Positions 47,163 to 56,316 of a stretch of DNA of 64,000 bases are shown piece by piece (positions within the stretch are counted from its first letter, which is position 1; the number at the start of each line of letters is the position of its first letter). The notes under the pieces are model-generated. The model saw only the letters and a list, made by a program, of their open reading frames with translations, was not told the DNA's origin and did not search any database. This DNA comes from Bacillus sp. EB106-08-02-XG196 (GTDB lineage Bacteria > Bacillota > Bacilli > Bacillales > Cytobacillaceae). The stretch covers positions 124,001 to 188,000 of the forward strand of contig NZ_JABWSY010000001.1 in assembly GCF_013396335.1 (NCBI RefSeq), given 5' to 3'. The translations under genes and the position numbers were made by a program.

Positions 47163-49316
47163 TTAGTCCGTTAATTCTATTTCTAGAAGCACTTCACCAT
47201 CAATGGCTTGACAATCAATCGTATAAATATCCTGGTTAACGGAATCACTTTCGATCGGTACCACTTCACCATTAACAGTTGCTCTTAATGGTTGTCCTTC
47301 AGACAAGAATGCAAAGACTCCGCCTTCTTTTAACGTAAGCTTCAAACCACACTCTGTGTTCCAATTATTTATAATTCCATGATTACAAATAAACTTATTG
47401 ATAAGCCCAATCGGAGTAATCGAATCTGTTACTGGAATCAGGAGGTATATAGAACTTCCATTCTCGGCTAATTCGATATTGATCCGTTCTTCTTTTTTCA
47501 GCTTCCAATGTCTCTTAGTTAAGACATCAAAAAGGATGAACTCTTCACCTGCTAAATTTGGCACATCAATTGGCCCGATAGAACCTTTAACGGTTTCATT
47601 TCCTACAAAAATATTAAATGCAGCAACAACACCTGCACCTTTACTTGAGTTCCAAATTTTTAGCGGCACCCTCGTTTTGAATGGATCGATAAACAAGCAA
47701 TCCTCTGTTGGCACTCCAGGCTGGTCACAGCGTATAATTCGGCCATCACTGTAGATTAACGGCCAAATCATTTCTGGATTCGTGCTATCAACAGCATCAC
47801 TGAAATAAATGGGTCCCCCACTAATGACGCGCAAAATCATATTTTGCTGATCATCATGGTTTTTCGTCCAATACATATCCCAATCGCCCCAATAAAAGGC
47901 ACCGTGGTAAAAAGAATTATAGGCATTTTGCAGCGCATGTTCTTTAAAACCATTCATTTCTTGCGGGACAAAATCATCGCTATTTCGTGATACAGCGGAG
48001 TATGGACGATGCCAAATATTTTCTTCAGCCATTCCCATACAGTTGATAACCGTATTATTAAAATGTAAAGAACAGGACGCTTCAAGTGCTGTATGAGCAC
48101 CGCTTGCTGCTTCACCGACTGACTGGTTATGAGCCATAAAGTTTGAAATGGCACTTTGACTATCGACCTTAACAAAATCGATTCCATCCTTTTTAAGCTT
48201 AGAATGCCAGGCATGCCAAAAACCAAAGCCTTCTTCCGCGTTAGGTGATGGGATTAAACTGCCGTTTTTCGCTTGGTATAAATGCTTATCTAAAGATTTG
48301 GCTAAAGAACTATCTGGTGCAATTCCTTCCCAATATCCTGCAAGCGTGTGCCACACACCTACCCAGTTCACTCCAAACTTCTGCTTAAGTGAGGATACAG
48401 TACTTGATAATCCATTAGGGAATTTCTCCTGGTCAGCATCGAAGGATTGCAGTTTTCTTCCATTAACCTCTGACCAGCCATCATCGATCATCACCCATTT
48501 AACAGGGAGATTTTTTTGCTGCAATTCTTCAGCTTTTGTGAGAATTCCTTCCTCATTTACCGCATGATAAAAGGCATCCCAGCTGCACCAGCCTAAATAA
48601 TCCAAAATTTCCGGATATCTCTTTTCCTCTCTAGGCAAGACACTTTGACCACAGAAACTTAAAGCCCTCTTTACATTGTCATTCACTAACTGGAAAGGAT
48701 GGTTTGATGCACCAAAAATAAAGGCAAAGGTACTAATCTGGTTATAGCCGCCATGAAATGGAGAAACAGAAATCTGCAAGCCCTTTTCAGTGCCTGACAA
48801 ATCTGTACGTGCTTCTTTATCACAAACAGGAAGCAGATGAAAATAACGATTATCATTTTTTAAAAGCAAGGATTGTGTTCGTTCAGGGATTTCCTTGATG
48901 TTGTTCGTAAAAAATGGGCGCGTCCACCAATCTTTATGTTGATAGTTCGCCATTGCCTGATACTCTTCTATATGGTTAGCAATCGTAATGTTAATTGCTT
49001 GCTGTGTTGCAAAATAAGCTTGTTTTTTGAACAGTTCATCATTTTTAATAGATGCAGTTACAAATGATGTCATAAACGAATCATAACAGCGGAATGTTAA
49101 TGCTGCCGTTACCGTTTCCAAATCATCACAATAATGATAACTATATTCCTTATAGGTGCCGAGGAGGTCTTCCACTGTATTCTCTGACGCGGTTTTGAGA
49201 TTTAAAGATATAGTAGAGTGAGAATCAAGATTTACTGAGACTTGAATTCCTGATAAAATACGCTGATTATGGTAAAGACAATCTAGCTCGTCTTGTTTTT
49301 TATCGAATTGAAACAT
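47163..49316 (-). CDS. GH36-type alpha-galactosidase (Sip1/raffinose-synthase-like)
   Basis: 717 residues. Beta-sandwich N-terminal region (1-235), then the barrel: LGWCSWDAFYHAV (240-253), WVMIDDGWS (274-282), nucleophile D385 in F-V-K-V-D-S-Q-S, and acid/base D448 in R-N-S-D-D-F. These are the marks of the Sip1-like group of GH36 that includes plant raffinose synthases. It should cleave or transfer alpha-galactose. No signal peptide. AAAGGAG precedes the ATG. Twenty bases separate it from the FAD oxidoreductase gene. Confidence 0.9.
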   Translation of the reverse strand: MFQFDKKQDELDCLYHNQRILSGIQVSVNLDSHSTISLNLKTASENTVEDLLGTYKEYSYHYCDDLETVTAALTFRCYDSFMTSFVTASIKNDELFKKQAYFATQQAINITIANHIEEYQAMANYQHKDWWTRPFFTNNIKEIPERTQSLLLKNDNRYFHLLPVCDKEARTDLSGTEKGLQISVSPFHGGYNQISTFAFIFGASNHPFQLVNDNVKRALSFCGQSVLPREEKRYPEILDYLGWCSWDAFYHAVNEEGILTKAEELQQKNLPVKWVMIDDGWSEVNGRKLQSFDADQEKFPNGLSSTVSSLKQKFGVNWVGVWHTLAGYWEGIAPDSSLAKSLDKHLYQAKNGSLIPSPNAEEGFGFWHAWHSKLKKDGIDFVKVDSQSAISNFMAHNQSVGEAASGAHTALEASCSLHFNNTVINCMGMAEENIWHRPYSAVSRNSDDFVPQEMNGFKEHALQNAYNSFYHGAFYWGDWDMYWTKNHDDQQNMILRVISGGPIYFSDAVDSTNPEMIWPLIYSDGRIIRCDQPGVPTEDCLFIDPFKTRVPLKIWNSSKGAGVVAAFNIFVGNETVKGSIGPIDVPNLAGEEFILFDVLTKRHWKLKKEERINIELAENGSSIYLLIPVTDSITPIGLINKFICNHGIINNWNTECGLKLTLKEGGVFAFLSEGQPLRATVNGEVVPIESDSVNQDIYTIDCQAIDGEVLLEIELTD

Positions 49317-49349
49317 AGTATGACTCCTTTAGTCTTTTTTGGTCTGGAC

Positions 49350-50327
49350 CTATCCTTCGAGTTCAAGTGCATATTTAGCAACAGAGAGAGACGCTAGGTC
49401 ACCAACACTTTCTTTTAACCCTGAAGGAACAACCTCGCAAACCTCGAGCGAGAAAGGAAGGGCTTCTTTTCGTAGTTCTTCCATCACGATTGGTTTTAAT
49501 AAAGCTTCTTGCCGCAAGTAAATGCTGCCGATAATAATTTTTTCGGGATTAAGCATATCAATTAAAAGAGCTAAGCCTCTCCCTAATTTCTGCCCAACTA
49601 CTTGATAAATCTGATTGGCCAGCTCGTCCCCAGCATTTACAGCTTCTGCAACACTTTTGGCTGTGATTTCAGCAATTTCTTCCCTTGAAGAACAAATCTC
49701 GGTCGTTTTTCCTTGATTGAACCATTCATTAACCATCCTTTGAGCTAAACGAGCAATACCGCCGCCGCTGCAAAAGCCTTCAAATGATCCGGCCTTCCCG
49801 TATCCGATTGGACCGTCCTGTTCCAAACGAACATGGCCGACTTCACCAGCCATATCATTTGTACCCGTATACAAGCGTCCATCCAATATGAAACCTGCAC
49901 CCATTCCCGTTCCGAATGTTAGAAAGACCATGTTGTTCGTGTCTTTTCCTGCGCCCCACTTCCACTCAGCCAGCGCACATGCATTTGCATCGTTTTGGAC
50001 AGAAACTGGGACTAGAAAACGTTCTCTTAGCGGTGTTAAAACATCAATCCGGTCCCAGTTTGGTAAATTTGGAGGCGATAAGATGAGCCCTTTCTTACTA
50101 TCAAGCGGACCGCCACAGCTTATTCCAATGGCTGTTAAAACAAAATCTTCCTGCTCAAATAACATTTTCTCTAATGCATCCATCATTTTCGTCAGCGCTT
50201 TTTCGGGGGTATCAGGAGTAGGAAAACTTTGTTTTGCTACAATCTGAATTCCTTGCAGATCTTCAATACCTACTACTACAGCACACTTTGTTCCACCGAT
50301 ATCTAAACCTGCTAAAACGGGTTTCAT
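49350..50327 (-). CDS. ROK-family sugar kinase lacking the zinc-cysteine motif
   Basis: 325 residues. ATP motif LDIGGTKCAVVV (8-19), the catalytic base D113 in Q-N-D-A-N-A, and FGTGMGAGFIL. No N-terminal HTH, so a kinase and not a repressor. The ROK zinc signature CxCGxxGCxE is degenerate: the three Cys positions read I174, Y176 and S181, though H165 (G-E-V-G-H) and E183 remain. ROK kinases phosphorylate glucose, fructose, mannose, allose or N-acetyl sugars; mannose or an amino sugar would suit the neighbouring GH38 and SIS genes. ATGA overlap with the SIS gene. Confidence 0.87.
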   Translation of the reverse strand: MKPVLAGLDIGGTKCAVVVGIEDLQGIQIVAKQSFPTPDTPEKALTKMMDALEKMLFEQEDFVLTAIGISCGGPLDSKKGLILSPPNLPNWDRIDVLTPLRERFLVPVSVQNDANACALAEWKWGAGKDTNNMVFLTFGTGMGAGFILDGRLYTGTNDMAGEVGHVRLEQDGPIGYGKAGSFEGFCSGGGIARLAQRMVNEWFNQGKTTEICSSREEIAEITAKSVAEAVNAGDELANQIYQVVGQKLGRGLALLIDMLNPEKIIIGSIYLRQEALLKPIVMEELRKEALPFSLEVCEVVPSGLKESVGDLASLSVAKYALELEG

Positions 50328-50950
50328 CCAAAGAACTCCTCCTCAAGCATGATGCAAAGGGTGTGGTAAATAGGCAGATGCCTTTCCTGAATATCCGGTG
50401 TGCCATCAAAAGGAACACAAATGGTAATATCACAAAGCTCTTTTAAAGCCCCGCCACTTTTACCAGTGAATCCGATCGTTGTTATTCCAAGCACTTTTGC
50501 CACTTTTACAGCATGGTTAATATTGTTCGAATTACCTGAAGTACTAAAGCCAATGAATACATCGCCGAGTTTTCCGTAACCGTAAACCTGTTGTGCAAAC
50601 ACCATGTCAGGAGCAACATCATTGGCAAAGGCTGTCATCAGTGCCGAATGGCTGACAAGCGAGATAGCAGGGAGCGCTCCCTGCAAATTTTCACCAAGAT
50701 AGTCTCCATCTGCAGTTTCCCTTAACTTTGCTTTGATTGTTTGAGGTAATGGCCGCTTCGACATAAACCCCTTCATTAATTCACCAACAACATGCTCACA
50801 GTCAGCTGCACTGCCTCCATTACCAGCAAGCAGCAGTTTTCCATTTGCTTCATAGGACTTTTTAATCGCATTAAAAGCTTCAATAATACTGTTCTGACAT
50901 TCAAGTAATTCTGGATATTTTTCAATTAGTTTTTCTAATCTAGCATTCAT
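50324..50950 (-). CDS. SIS-domain phosphosugar isomerase (GmhA-like)
   Basis: 208 residues. SIS fold: LLLAGNGGSAADCEHVVGEL binds sugar phosphate, FIGFSTSGNSNNINHAVKVA is the second conserved loop. Similar to sedoheptulose-7-phosphate isomerase and to DiaA-like proteins. Coupled to the ROK kinase gene, so it may isomerise the sugar phosphate that kinase makes. ATG 50950 is chosen because AGGGGAT is ahead of it; the open frame starts 24 bases earlier without a site. Confidence 0.87.
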   Translation of the reverse strand: MNARLEKLIEKYPELLECQNSIIEAFNAIKKSYEANGKLLLAGNGGSAADCEHVVGELMKGFMSKRPLPQTIKAKLRETADGDYLGENLQGALPAISLVSHSALMTAFANDVAPDMVFAQQVYGYGKLGDVFIGFSTSGNSNNINHAVKVAKVLGITTIGFTGKSGGALKELCDITICVPFDGTPDIQERHLPIYHTLCIMLEEEFFG

Positions 50951-50977
50951 CGTTACATCCCCTATTAAAATCATTCA

Positions 50978-52252
50978 TTAATTTTCCTTAAGATGGTCAA
51001 TCGCCTTAGCAAAGAAATCAGGACTCCCAAAACTGCCTGACTTTAAGACAAGCATCATTGATGGCTTATTTAAACTCATACATGAGGGAAGACCGGGTTC
51101 AATTTCCTTCCAGACTCGAAGACCTTCAATCCCAAGCCTGCTGCAAACAGAAGCAGAGGTTTCACCACCTGCTATTAACAGGCGATTAGCATTAGTCCGT
51201 TTTACCGTTTCATCAATTACAAACGCTAATGATTCAGATACGCTCCTTGAAACTGCCGTATTCGAAAAACCTAAACTTGCGGCAATTTGTTTTGTTTCTT
51301 TCACAACATCCGGGTTATTTGATGAGTGCACCAGCACATCTTCACCCTTTGTTAAGCAAGTGACAAGTTTCGTGATAAGCTCCTCTTTATGTGCTTCCTT
51401 TTGCCCAGAAAACAACAGACGTGATTCCAATTCCAATACAGGAAATCCACGTTTCTTCATTTCTTCCACTTGCTTAAAGGTCTGTGGCATTAAACTGCCA
51501 GCGGCACATAGTATTCCTGTATCTAATTTTGGAATTTTAATAGATTGTTGTTCCTTTTGACCTTGATTCATTACGAGTGCTAATTCTTCTGCAATGCCTG
51601 ATGCCCCGCAGATAATCTTTTCCTCTTTGATGGCTCTTGCAATGACTTGTAAAGATAACTGGTCTCTAACATCAATCAGCAAGTAATTGCACTCTGTACG
51701 CATGCGTTCAATTTCTTGTTTAAGTAATTCGCTGCCTTGATCAATGATATCGACTTCCACAAGGGCTACTTTTCTCTTTGTTTGTGCTTGTAAAATTTCA
51801 ACCAAGTTAGAGTCGTGCATCGGATGTACAGGGTCATGACGAAACTCAGAATCTGCTAATTTTTTTCCATGGACATAATGCTCTCCATTTATCGTGGTTC
51901 TTCCGTTTTTCGGGAAGCCAAGTACAACGACAGCAAATTCACTTTCAAGCGCATCTAGCATCGCATCAAATTCAGCACCAATATTTCCACGAAAAACCGA
52001 ACATGTTTTATTAAAAAATTGTTCACATCCTAGTAACTGAAGATTTTTTGTGCTCGAAAAAACCTTCTCGTAGGCTTCGTTGTAGGAATCGAGACGAGAA
52101 TTCGTATCGATGATTAATACTTCTGGTAGGAACGTTCCTATTTTTGTTTGTGAAAATGTGTAAGGATAGACATCTGTCTGCCAGGCTGCTTTCGCATACA
52201 TAATTCCAATATCATTTGCTCCTGTAATATCATCCGCAACAATTCCGATCAA
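50978..52252 (-). CDS. Four-carbon acid sugar kinase family protein (OtnK/DUF1537)
   Basis: 424 residues. N-terminal sugar-binding motif IGIVADDITGANDIG and C-terminal nucleotide-binding part (ANRLLIAGGETSASVC, GLRVWKEIEPGLPSCM, LVLKSGSFGSPDFF). Family members phosphorylate erythronate, threonate and related acids. A TTG at 52252 overlaps the stop of the upstream aldolase gene (TTGA) with AAGGAA nine bases ahead; a GTG at 52261 is the alternative start. The aldolase-kinase order matches OtnC-OtnK pairs. Confidence 0.9.
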   Translation of the reverse strand: MIGIVADDITGANDIGIMYAKAAWQTDVYPYTFSQTKIGTFLPEVLIIDTNSRLDSYNEAYEKVFSSTKNLQLLGCEQFFNKTCSVFRGNIGAEFDAMLDALESEFAVVVLGFPKNGRTTINGEHYVHGKKLADSEFRHDPVHPMHDSNLVEILQAQTKRKVALVEVDIIDQGSELLKQEIERMRTECNYLLIDVRDQLSLQVIARAIKEEKIICGASGIAEELALVMNQGQKEQQSIKIPKLDTGILCAAGSLMPQTFKQVEEMKKRGFPVLELESRLLFSGQKEAHKEELITKLVTCLTKGEDVLVHSSNNPDVVKETKQIAASLGFSNTAVSRSVSESLAFVIDETVKRTNANRLLIAGGETSASVCSRLGIEGLRVWKEIEPGLPSCMSLNKPSMMLVLKSGSFGSPDFFAKAIDHLKEN

Positions 52253-52920
52253 TTTTCCCACTTCCTTCGCGGCTTATATCCTGAATCATGAAGAAAGCTG
52301 TGTATCTTATTATCCGAAAGCTCTTGAAGAACGATACCGGAGCTGCGGGAAATGATGAGCATGCGGCATGCCATTTCTAATGTTTGCAGTGCCATTTTCG
52401 CTTCCTTAATGCTTGTATCATAAACAAGGACTCCATGGTTTTCTAATAAAAGAATGTTGGCGTTTTTCGCCTTTTCTCGAACGAGTTCTCCTAATTCAAT
52501 TGAACCAGGATGTGCATATGGGACACGTTCAATCCGTTCTAAATAATACATCCCTTCAACAAACCAAGGTGCATGTGCGTCGAGATGGGAAGAAGCGATC
52601 AGCGTACTATATAAAGGTGAGGCGTGGAGTACTGCACCGATTTCAGGCCTAGTTTCATAGATTGCTTGATGCATTGGGACTTCTTTCGAAGGCTTTGGAC
52701 CGAAACTAGGACTCTCGTTAACTTCTAAAGAGCATTCGGCAAAATCTTCTACATCTAAATCGCCTAAATAAGTACCGCTTGCCGTAATAAAGAACGAATT
52801 CTCCTCCGTTTTAGCACTGATATTCCCTGAATTTCCCCAGGCAAGGTCATATTCCATCATGAATTTTCCTGTTTCCTGCAATTGCTTTTTTAGTTCTAGC
52901 AGTTTCTTATCGATGACCAT
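52249..52920 (-). CDS. Class II aldolase/adducin-family protein (OtnC/AraD-like)
   Basis: 223 residues. GNSGNISA (N-terminal phosphate loop), E80 before V-P-M-H, H99 in G-A-V-L-H-A-S-P and H162 in L-E-N-H-G. In most family members the middle motif is H-x-H; here the second position is S101, so the zinc site looks altered unless H137 (YAHPGS) compensates. It likely decarboxylates or cleaves the phosphorylated product of the adjacent DUF1537 kinase, as OtnC does (inference). Two bases separate it from the GH38 stop. Confidence 0.87.
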   Translation of the reverse strand: MVIDKKLLELKKQLQETGKFMMEYDLAWGNSGNISAKTEENSFFITASGTYLGDLDVEDFAECSLEVNESPSFGPKPSKEVPMHQAIYETRPEIGAVLHASPLYSTLIASSHLDAHAPWFVEGMYYLERIERVPYAHPGSIELGELVREKAKNANILLLENHGVLVYDTSIKEAKMALQTLEMACRMLIISRSSGIVLQELSDNKIHSFLHDSGYKPRRKWEN

Positions 52921-52922
52921 TT

Positions 52923-55352
52923 TTACTCATCCCATTCAATTAGATTCGTTTCCCTAACTAGATTTTCGCTATCTTTAGGGATTCGGAAGGTTTTGATTTC
53001 TGAAGGTTTAAAGGATGCCTTAAAGGAACGATTAAATTTCGGCAAAGTGATTTCAACTTCTGCTGCGACTTTATTCGTTTCATAAGCGCGAATAATCAAA
53101 TCTTCATTGTCTTCTGCTTTCTTGATGGCGCTTACGAGCACATGATTCGCACCACTTATGTTCACATATGAATCTGTTTGTGGTAATGAACCTTTGTGGA
53201 ATGTTTCAATAATAGCAATTGGTTTACAATTTAATTCCGCTGCTCTTTTCACTGTTTCTGCATCTTCCCAGCTTCCTTCATGTGGAAGTAACGAGTATTC
53301 AAAGCGCTGAATTCCTTGGTCGATAAACGTATATTCCCCGTCCTCCTCTGGAACAAGTGGATCATGATGGGCATAAATTGGACTGCGCAATACCGTTAAA
53401 GAAAGCTCCTTATTGTGGATACTGTAACTATATTTTGCGTCATTCATCAAACTCAAACCATATACGCCTTCGTGGTTTGGACGAACACCTGTTACATCCA
53501 CCCAGCTTTGACCCGGTTCCTCTTCGCCATTATGTTCCCGCTCGATTGTTCCATATGGAATTTCATATGTTTGTTTCCTAAAGATTGAATTGATAGGGAA
53601 AACAAGCTTCAGCATCTTGAACTTTTCTCGCCAATCAACAGTAACATTCACATCAATTTGGTCTTTCTCTTGATACATGGTGAAGTCCTGAATTACTATA
53701 GAGCGTCCGTATTCACTTTTCACCCGAATCACAGATTTAACTGGACCATGCTCTGCAAGGTAAATCTTCGTCGCCTTAAACTTGCCTAATCTATCATTAA
53801 AATGGAGGGTATCATGGCTCCAAGTATCTGTTTTGTCATTCAGGACCATCGGTATCGCTGCAGGACCCGAAAAAACTTCATGCTCTACTTGTTTATCATA
53901 TAAACTCTTAATCCAACCTGTTTCCGAATCAAACTCGATTCTAAAACGTTCGTTTTCCATGGAGTATTGGCTTACATTAATTGGTTCACCCACTGGTGTA
54001 ACGCTGTTTAGTTCTGTATAAAGCTTGTACATACGATATCCCATGGCCGGTAAATCAGCTAAAAAGTTTAAGCGCCATCGCCCCCCTGCTGTTGCTTGTG
54101 ACTGTACTGTTTGAAATGGAACAGCATTGCCTTGATCATCCACTAAAACAGAGGTTGATTTAAAGCCGCCAATTTCAATTTCTACATTCACTTTGCTCAC
54201 CCATGCATGTGGGTTAAAAACAACAATTGGTTTCATTCTTTCATCTTGTTCGATATCAATTTTCCATGAAATCGATTGAACCGCATTATTTAAGGCCCGG
54301 TCAGCAATCGAGATAGCTTCGCCATATAAATTTCTTGCATCCTCATAGGCAGGCTCAATACTCGTACCCGCTAAAATATCATGAAATTGATTAAATAAGA
54401 TATTTTTCCAAGCCCGTTTGAATTCAACTGGATACGGTTGTCCTGTTAACCAAGAAGCAAGAGCTGCATATTTTTCAGCTGTCATCACGATATTTTCTGC
54501 TTTACGATTGTATTGTTTCACGCCAGAATGGGCAGCATAGCACCCGCTTGCATGGTGCTGAAGATCATCATGAACAACAGGTAAATCATTTGTATTTTTC
54601 ATTTTTTCAAAATATTCTTCAGGTGTTGAGATTGTTAGATTAGGAAGACTGGCATCCTCATTTAACCGATAGATACTCTCAATGTTTTCTTTCGTTGGTC
54701 CGCCGCCATGGTTTCCTACTCCATAGAAAATCATCAGGTCATTGACGCTGCCTTTAAACTCGCCTTTACTTCGATGGACAATTCGATCAAGCTCTTTGCC
54801 CCATGAATTATATTCCTGCATAATTCGGAACGCCATTACACGTGTGCCATCATCAGATTCCCACCAAAAGAGCCTACTGGGAAGACCTTTTTCATTTGGT
54901 GCAGGCCGCATAAAAACGTAAGAGTCCATTCCACTTTTCTTTAGAATTTGTGGAAGCATGCCGTGATGACCAAAACTATCAACATTGTAGCCAACACGAG
55001 CTGTTACACCAAATTTCTCTTGAAAATAATGCTGGCCATATAGACCCTGTCTTACAAACGACTCACCATTAGGGATATTGCAATCTGGCTGAATCCACCA
55101 GCCGCCAACAATTCGCCAGCGCCCTTCTTTTACCCGCTCTTTGATTTCAGCAAACATTTCCGGATCATTTTCTTCTACCCATTCAAACATCGCTGCTGAA
55201 CTACAGGTGAAAATGAAATCCTCATATTCTTTCATTCGGTCCAAGGCTGAACGAAATGTGGCTTTTGTTTCTTGGAATCCCTCTTGCCATTGCCAAAGCC
55301 AAACTGGATCTAAGTGAGCATTTCCAATCATATGAAATGTTTTATCTTTCAT
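52923..55352 (-). CDS. GH38 alpha-mannosidase, close paralogue of 26468
   Basis: 809 residues. Zinc ligands H13-x-D15 (G-N-A-H-L-D-P-V-W), nucleophile D125 (Y-N-V-D-S-F-G-H-H-G), and the same LQHHASGCY segment as its paralogue. Large parts of the catalytic barrel are identical between the two proteins, with differences concentrated in the C-terminal beta domains. No signal peptide. The ribosome binding site is modest (TTAGGAA). It follows a class II aldolase gene, as does the module around 26468-33131. Confidence 0.94.
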   Translation of the reverse strand: MKDKTFHMIGNAHLDPVWLWQWQEGFQETKATFRSALDRMKEYEDFIFTCSSAAMFEWVEENDPEMFAEIKERVKEGRWRIVGGWWIQPDCNIPNGESFVRQGLYGQHYFQEKFGVTARVGYNVDSFGHHGMLPQILKKSGMDSYVFMRPAPNEKGLPSRLFWWESDDGTRVMAFRIMQEYNSWGKELDRIVHRSKGEFKGSVNDLMIFYGVGNHGGGPTKENIESIYRLNEDASLPNLTISTPEEYFEKMKNTNDLPVVHDDLQHHASGCYAAHSGVKQYNRKAENIVMTAEKYAALASWLTGQPYPVEFKRAWKNILFNQFHDILAGTSIEPAYEDARNLYGEAISIADRALNNAVQSISWKIDIEQDERMKPIVVFNPHAWVSKVNVEIEIGGFKSTSVLVDDQGNAVPFQTVQSQATAGGRWRLNFLADLPAMGYRMYKLYTELNSVTPVGEPINVSQYSMENERFRIEFDSETGWIKSLYDKQVEHEVFSGPAAIPMVLNDKTDTWSHDTLHFNDRLGKFKATKIYLAEHGPVKSVIRVKSEYGRSIVIQDFTMYQEKDQIDVNVTVDWREKFKMLKLVFPINSIFRKQTYEIPYGTIEREHNGEEEPGQSWVDVTGVRPNHEGVYGLSLMNDAKYSYSIHNKELSLTVLRSPIYAHHDPLVPEEDGEYTFIDQGIQRFEYSLLPHEGSWEDAETVKRAAELNCKPIAIIETFHKGSLPQTDSYVNISGANHVLVSAIKKAEDNEDLIIRAYETNKVAAEVEITLPKFNRSFKASFKPSEIKTFRIPKDSENLVRETNLIEWDE

Positions 55353-55384
55353 TTCCTAAAACCCCAATCTGTTGATTCTTTTTG

Positions 55385-56305
55385 TTATTGGTTGAAATGA
55401 CATGCTTTATTATCACTTAATAAAAATTGAGTGATTTTTTCTGATACCGTTTCTTCGACAGCATTTTGACCTGCCTGCAATTCATCTAATGGTAATAGCC
55501 TACATTCAACATTGGTCATTCTTTCCTCTCGTCCGATTGCCTTTAACACAGAAAGCTCTAGGTCAGTGGCAATATTTACTTTACTTACACCGCCGTTTGA
55601 AAGCTGAAATGCTTTATGGATCATTTCACTCGGTACACCGGATCCGCCATGAAGCACTAAATGGACAGGTGTTAACGCACGAATACCACTTAAACGGTCA
55701 TAATCAACCTTTGGTTCACGAACCATGTACACACCATGTGCTGTTCCGCATGATACCGCTAAGGCATCGACACCTGTTTGTTTAACAAATTCAGCTGCTT
55801 CAATTGGATCAGTATATAATTCTTCATCTTTATCTGTTTCAATAAAATCGGTTGTACCAATCATGCCAAGTTCTGCTTCCACAGATACTCCTTTTGCATG
55901 AGCATATTCCACAACCTCTTTTGTAATTTTTACATTCTCGTCAAATGGTTTTTCTGAAGCATCAATCATGACAGATGTGAATCCAGCTTCGATTGCATCC
56001 TTAATCACTTCTAATTCTTTCGTGTGGTCTAAATGTAAAACAACGGGGACTGTAATCGCTAAAGTTTCTACTTGTTTATAAAACTCATCCGCAAATTCAA
56101 ATGGTGTAATTCCATAACGTTCTAATTCTTTTTGTGAGATTTGAACAATAAGTGGTGAAGCTGTTTTTTGTCCTGCTTGTAAAACTGGTTTAATCATTGC
56201 TGTATAACGTGGTGAAAACGAACCTGTTGCATATTGAAATTTTTCTGCCATTTTTAACGCTTCGGTTAATGGGAGTACATTAGCTGGTTTTACTTGATTC
56301 ATCAT
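55385..56305 (-). CDS. Class II aldolase, GatY/FbaA family, paralogue of 32211
   Basis: 306 residues. V-L-H-L-D-H-T carries the catalytic Asp and zinc His; VSCGTAHGVYMV and LVLHGGSGVP complete the zinc site. Long stretches are identical to the aldolase at 32211, including GSFSPRYT near the N-terminus. It should split a ketose phosphate with DHAP as product. ATG 56305 is chosen with AAAGGA six bases upstream; an ATG at 56311 lies within the site. Confidence 0.9.
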   Translation of the reverse strand: MMNQVKPANVLPLTEALKMAEKFQYATGSFSPRYTAMIKPVLQAGQKTASPLIVQISQKELERYGITPFEFADEFYKQVETLAITVPVVLHLDHTKELEVIKDAIEAGFTSVMIDASEKPFDENVKITKEVVEYAHAKGVSVEAELGMIGTTDFIETDKDEELYTDPIEAAEFVKQTGVDALAVSCGTAHGVYMVREPKVDYDRLSGIRALTPVHLVLHGGSGVPSEMIHKAFQLSNGGVSKVNIATDLELSVLKAIGREERMTNVECRLLPLDELQAGQNAVEETVSEKITQFLLSDNKACHFNQ

Positions 56306-56316
56306 TATCATTCCTT

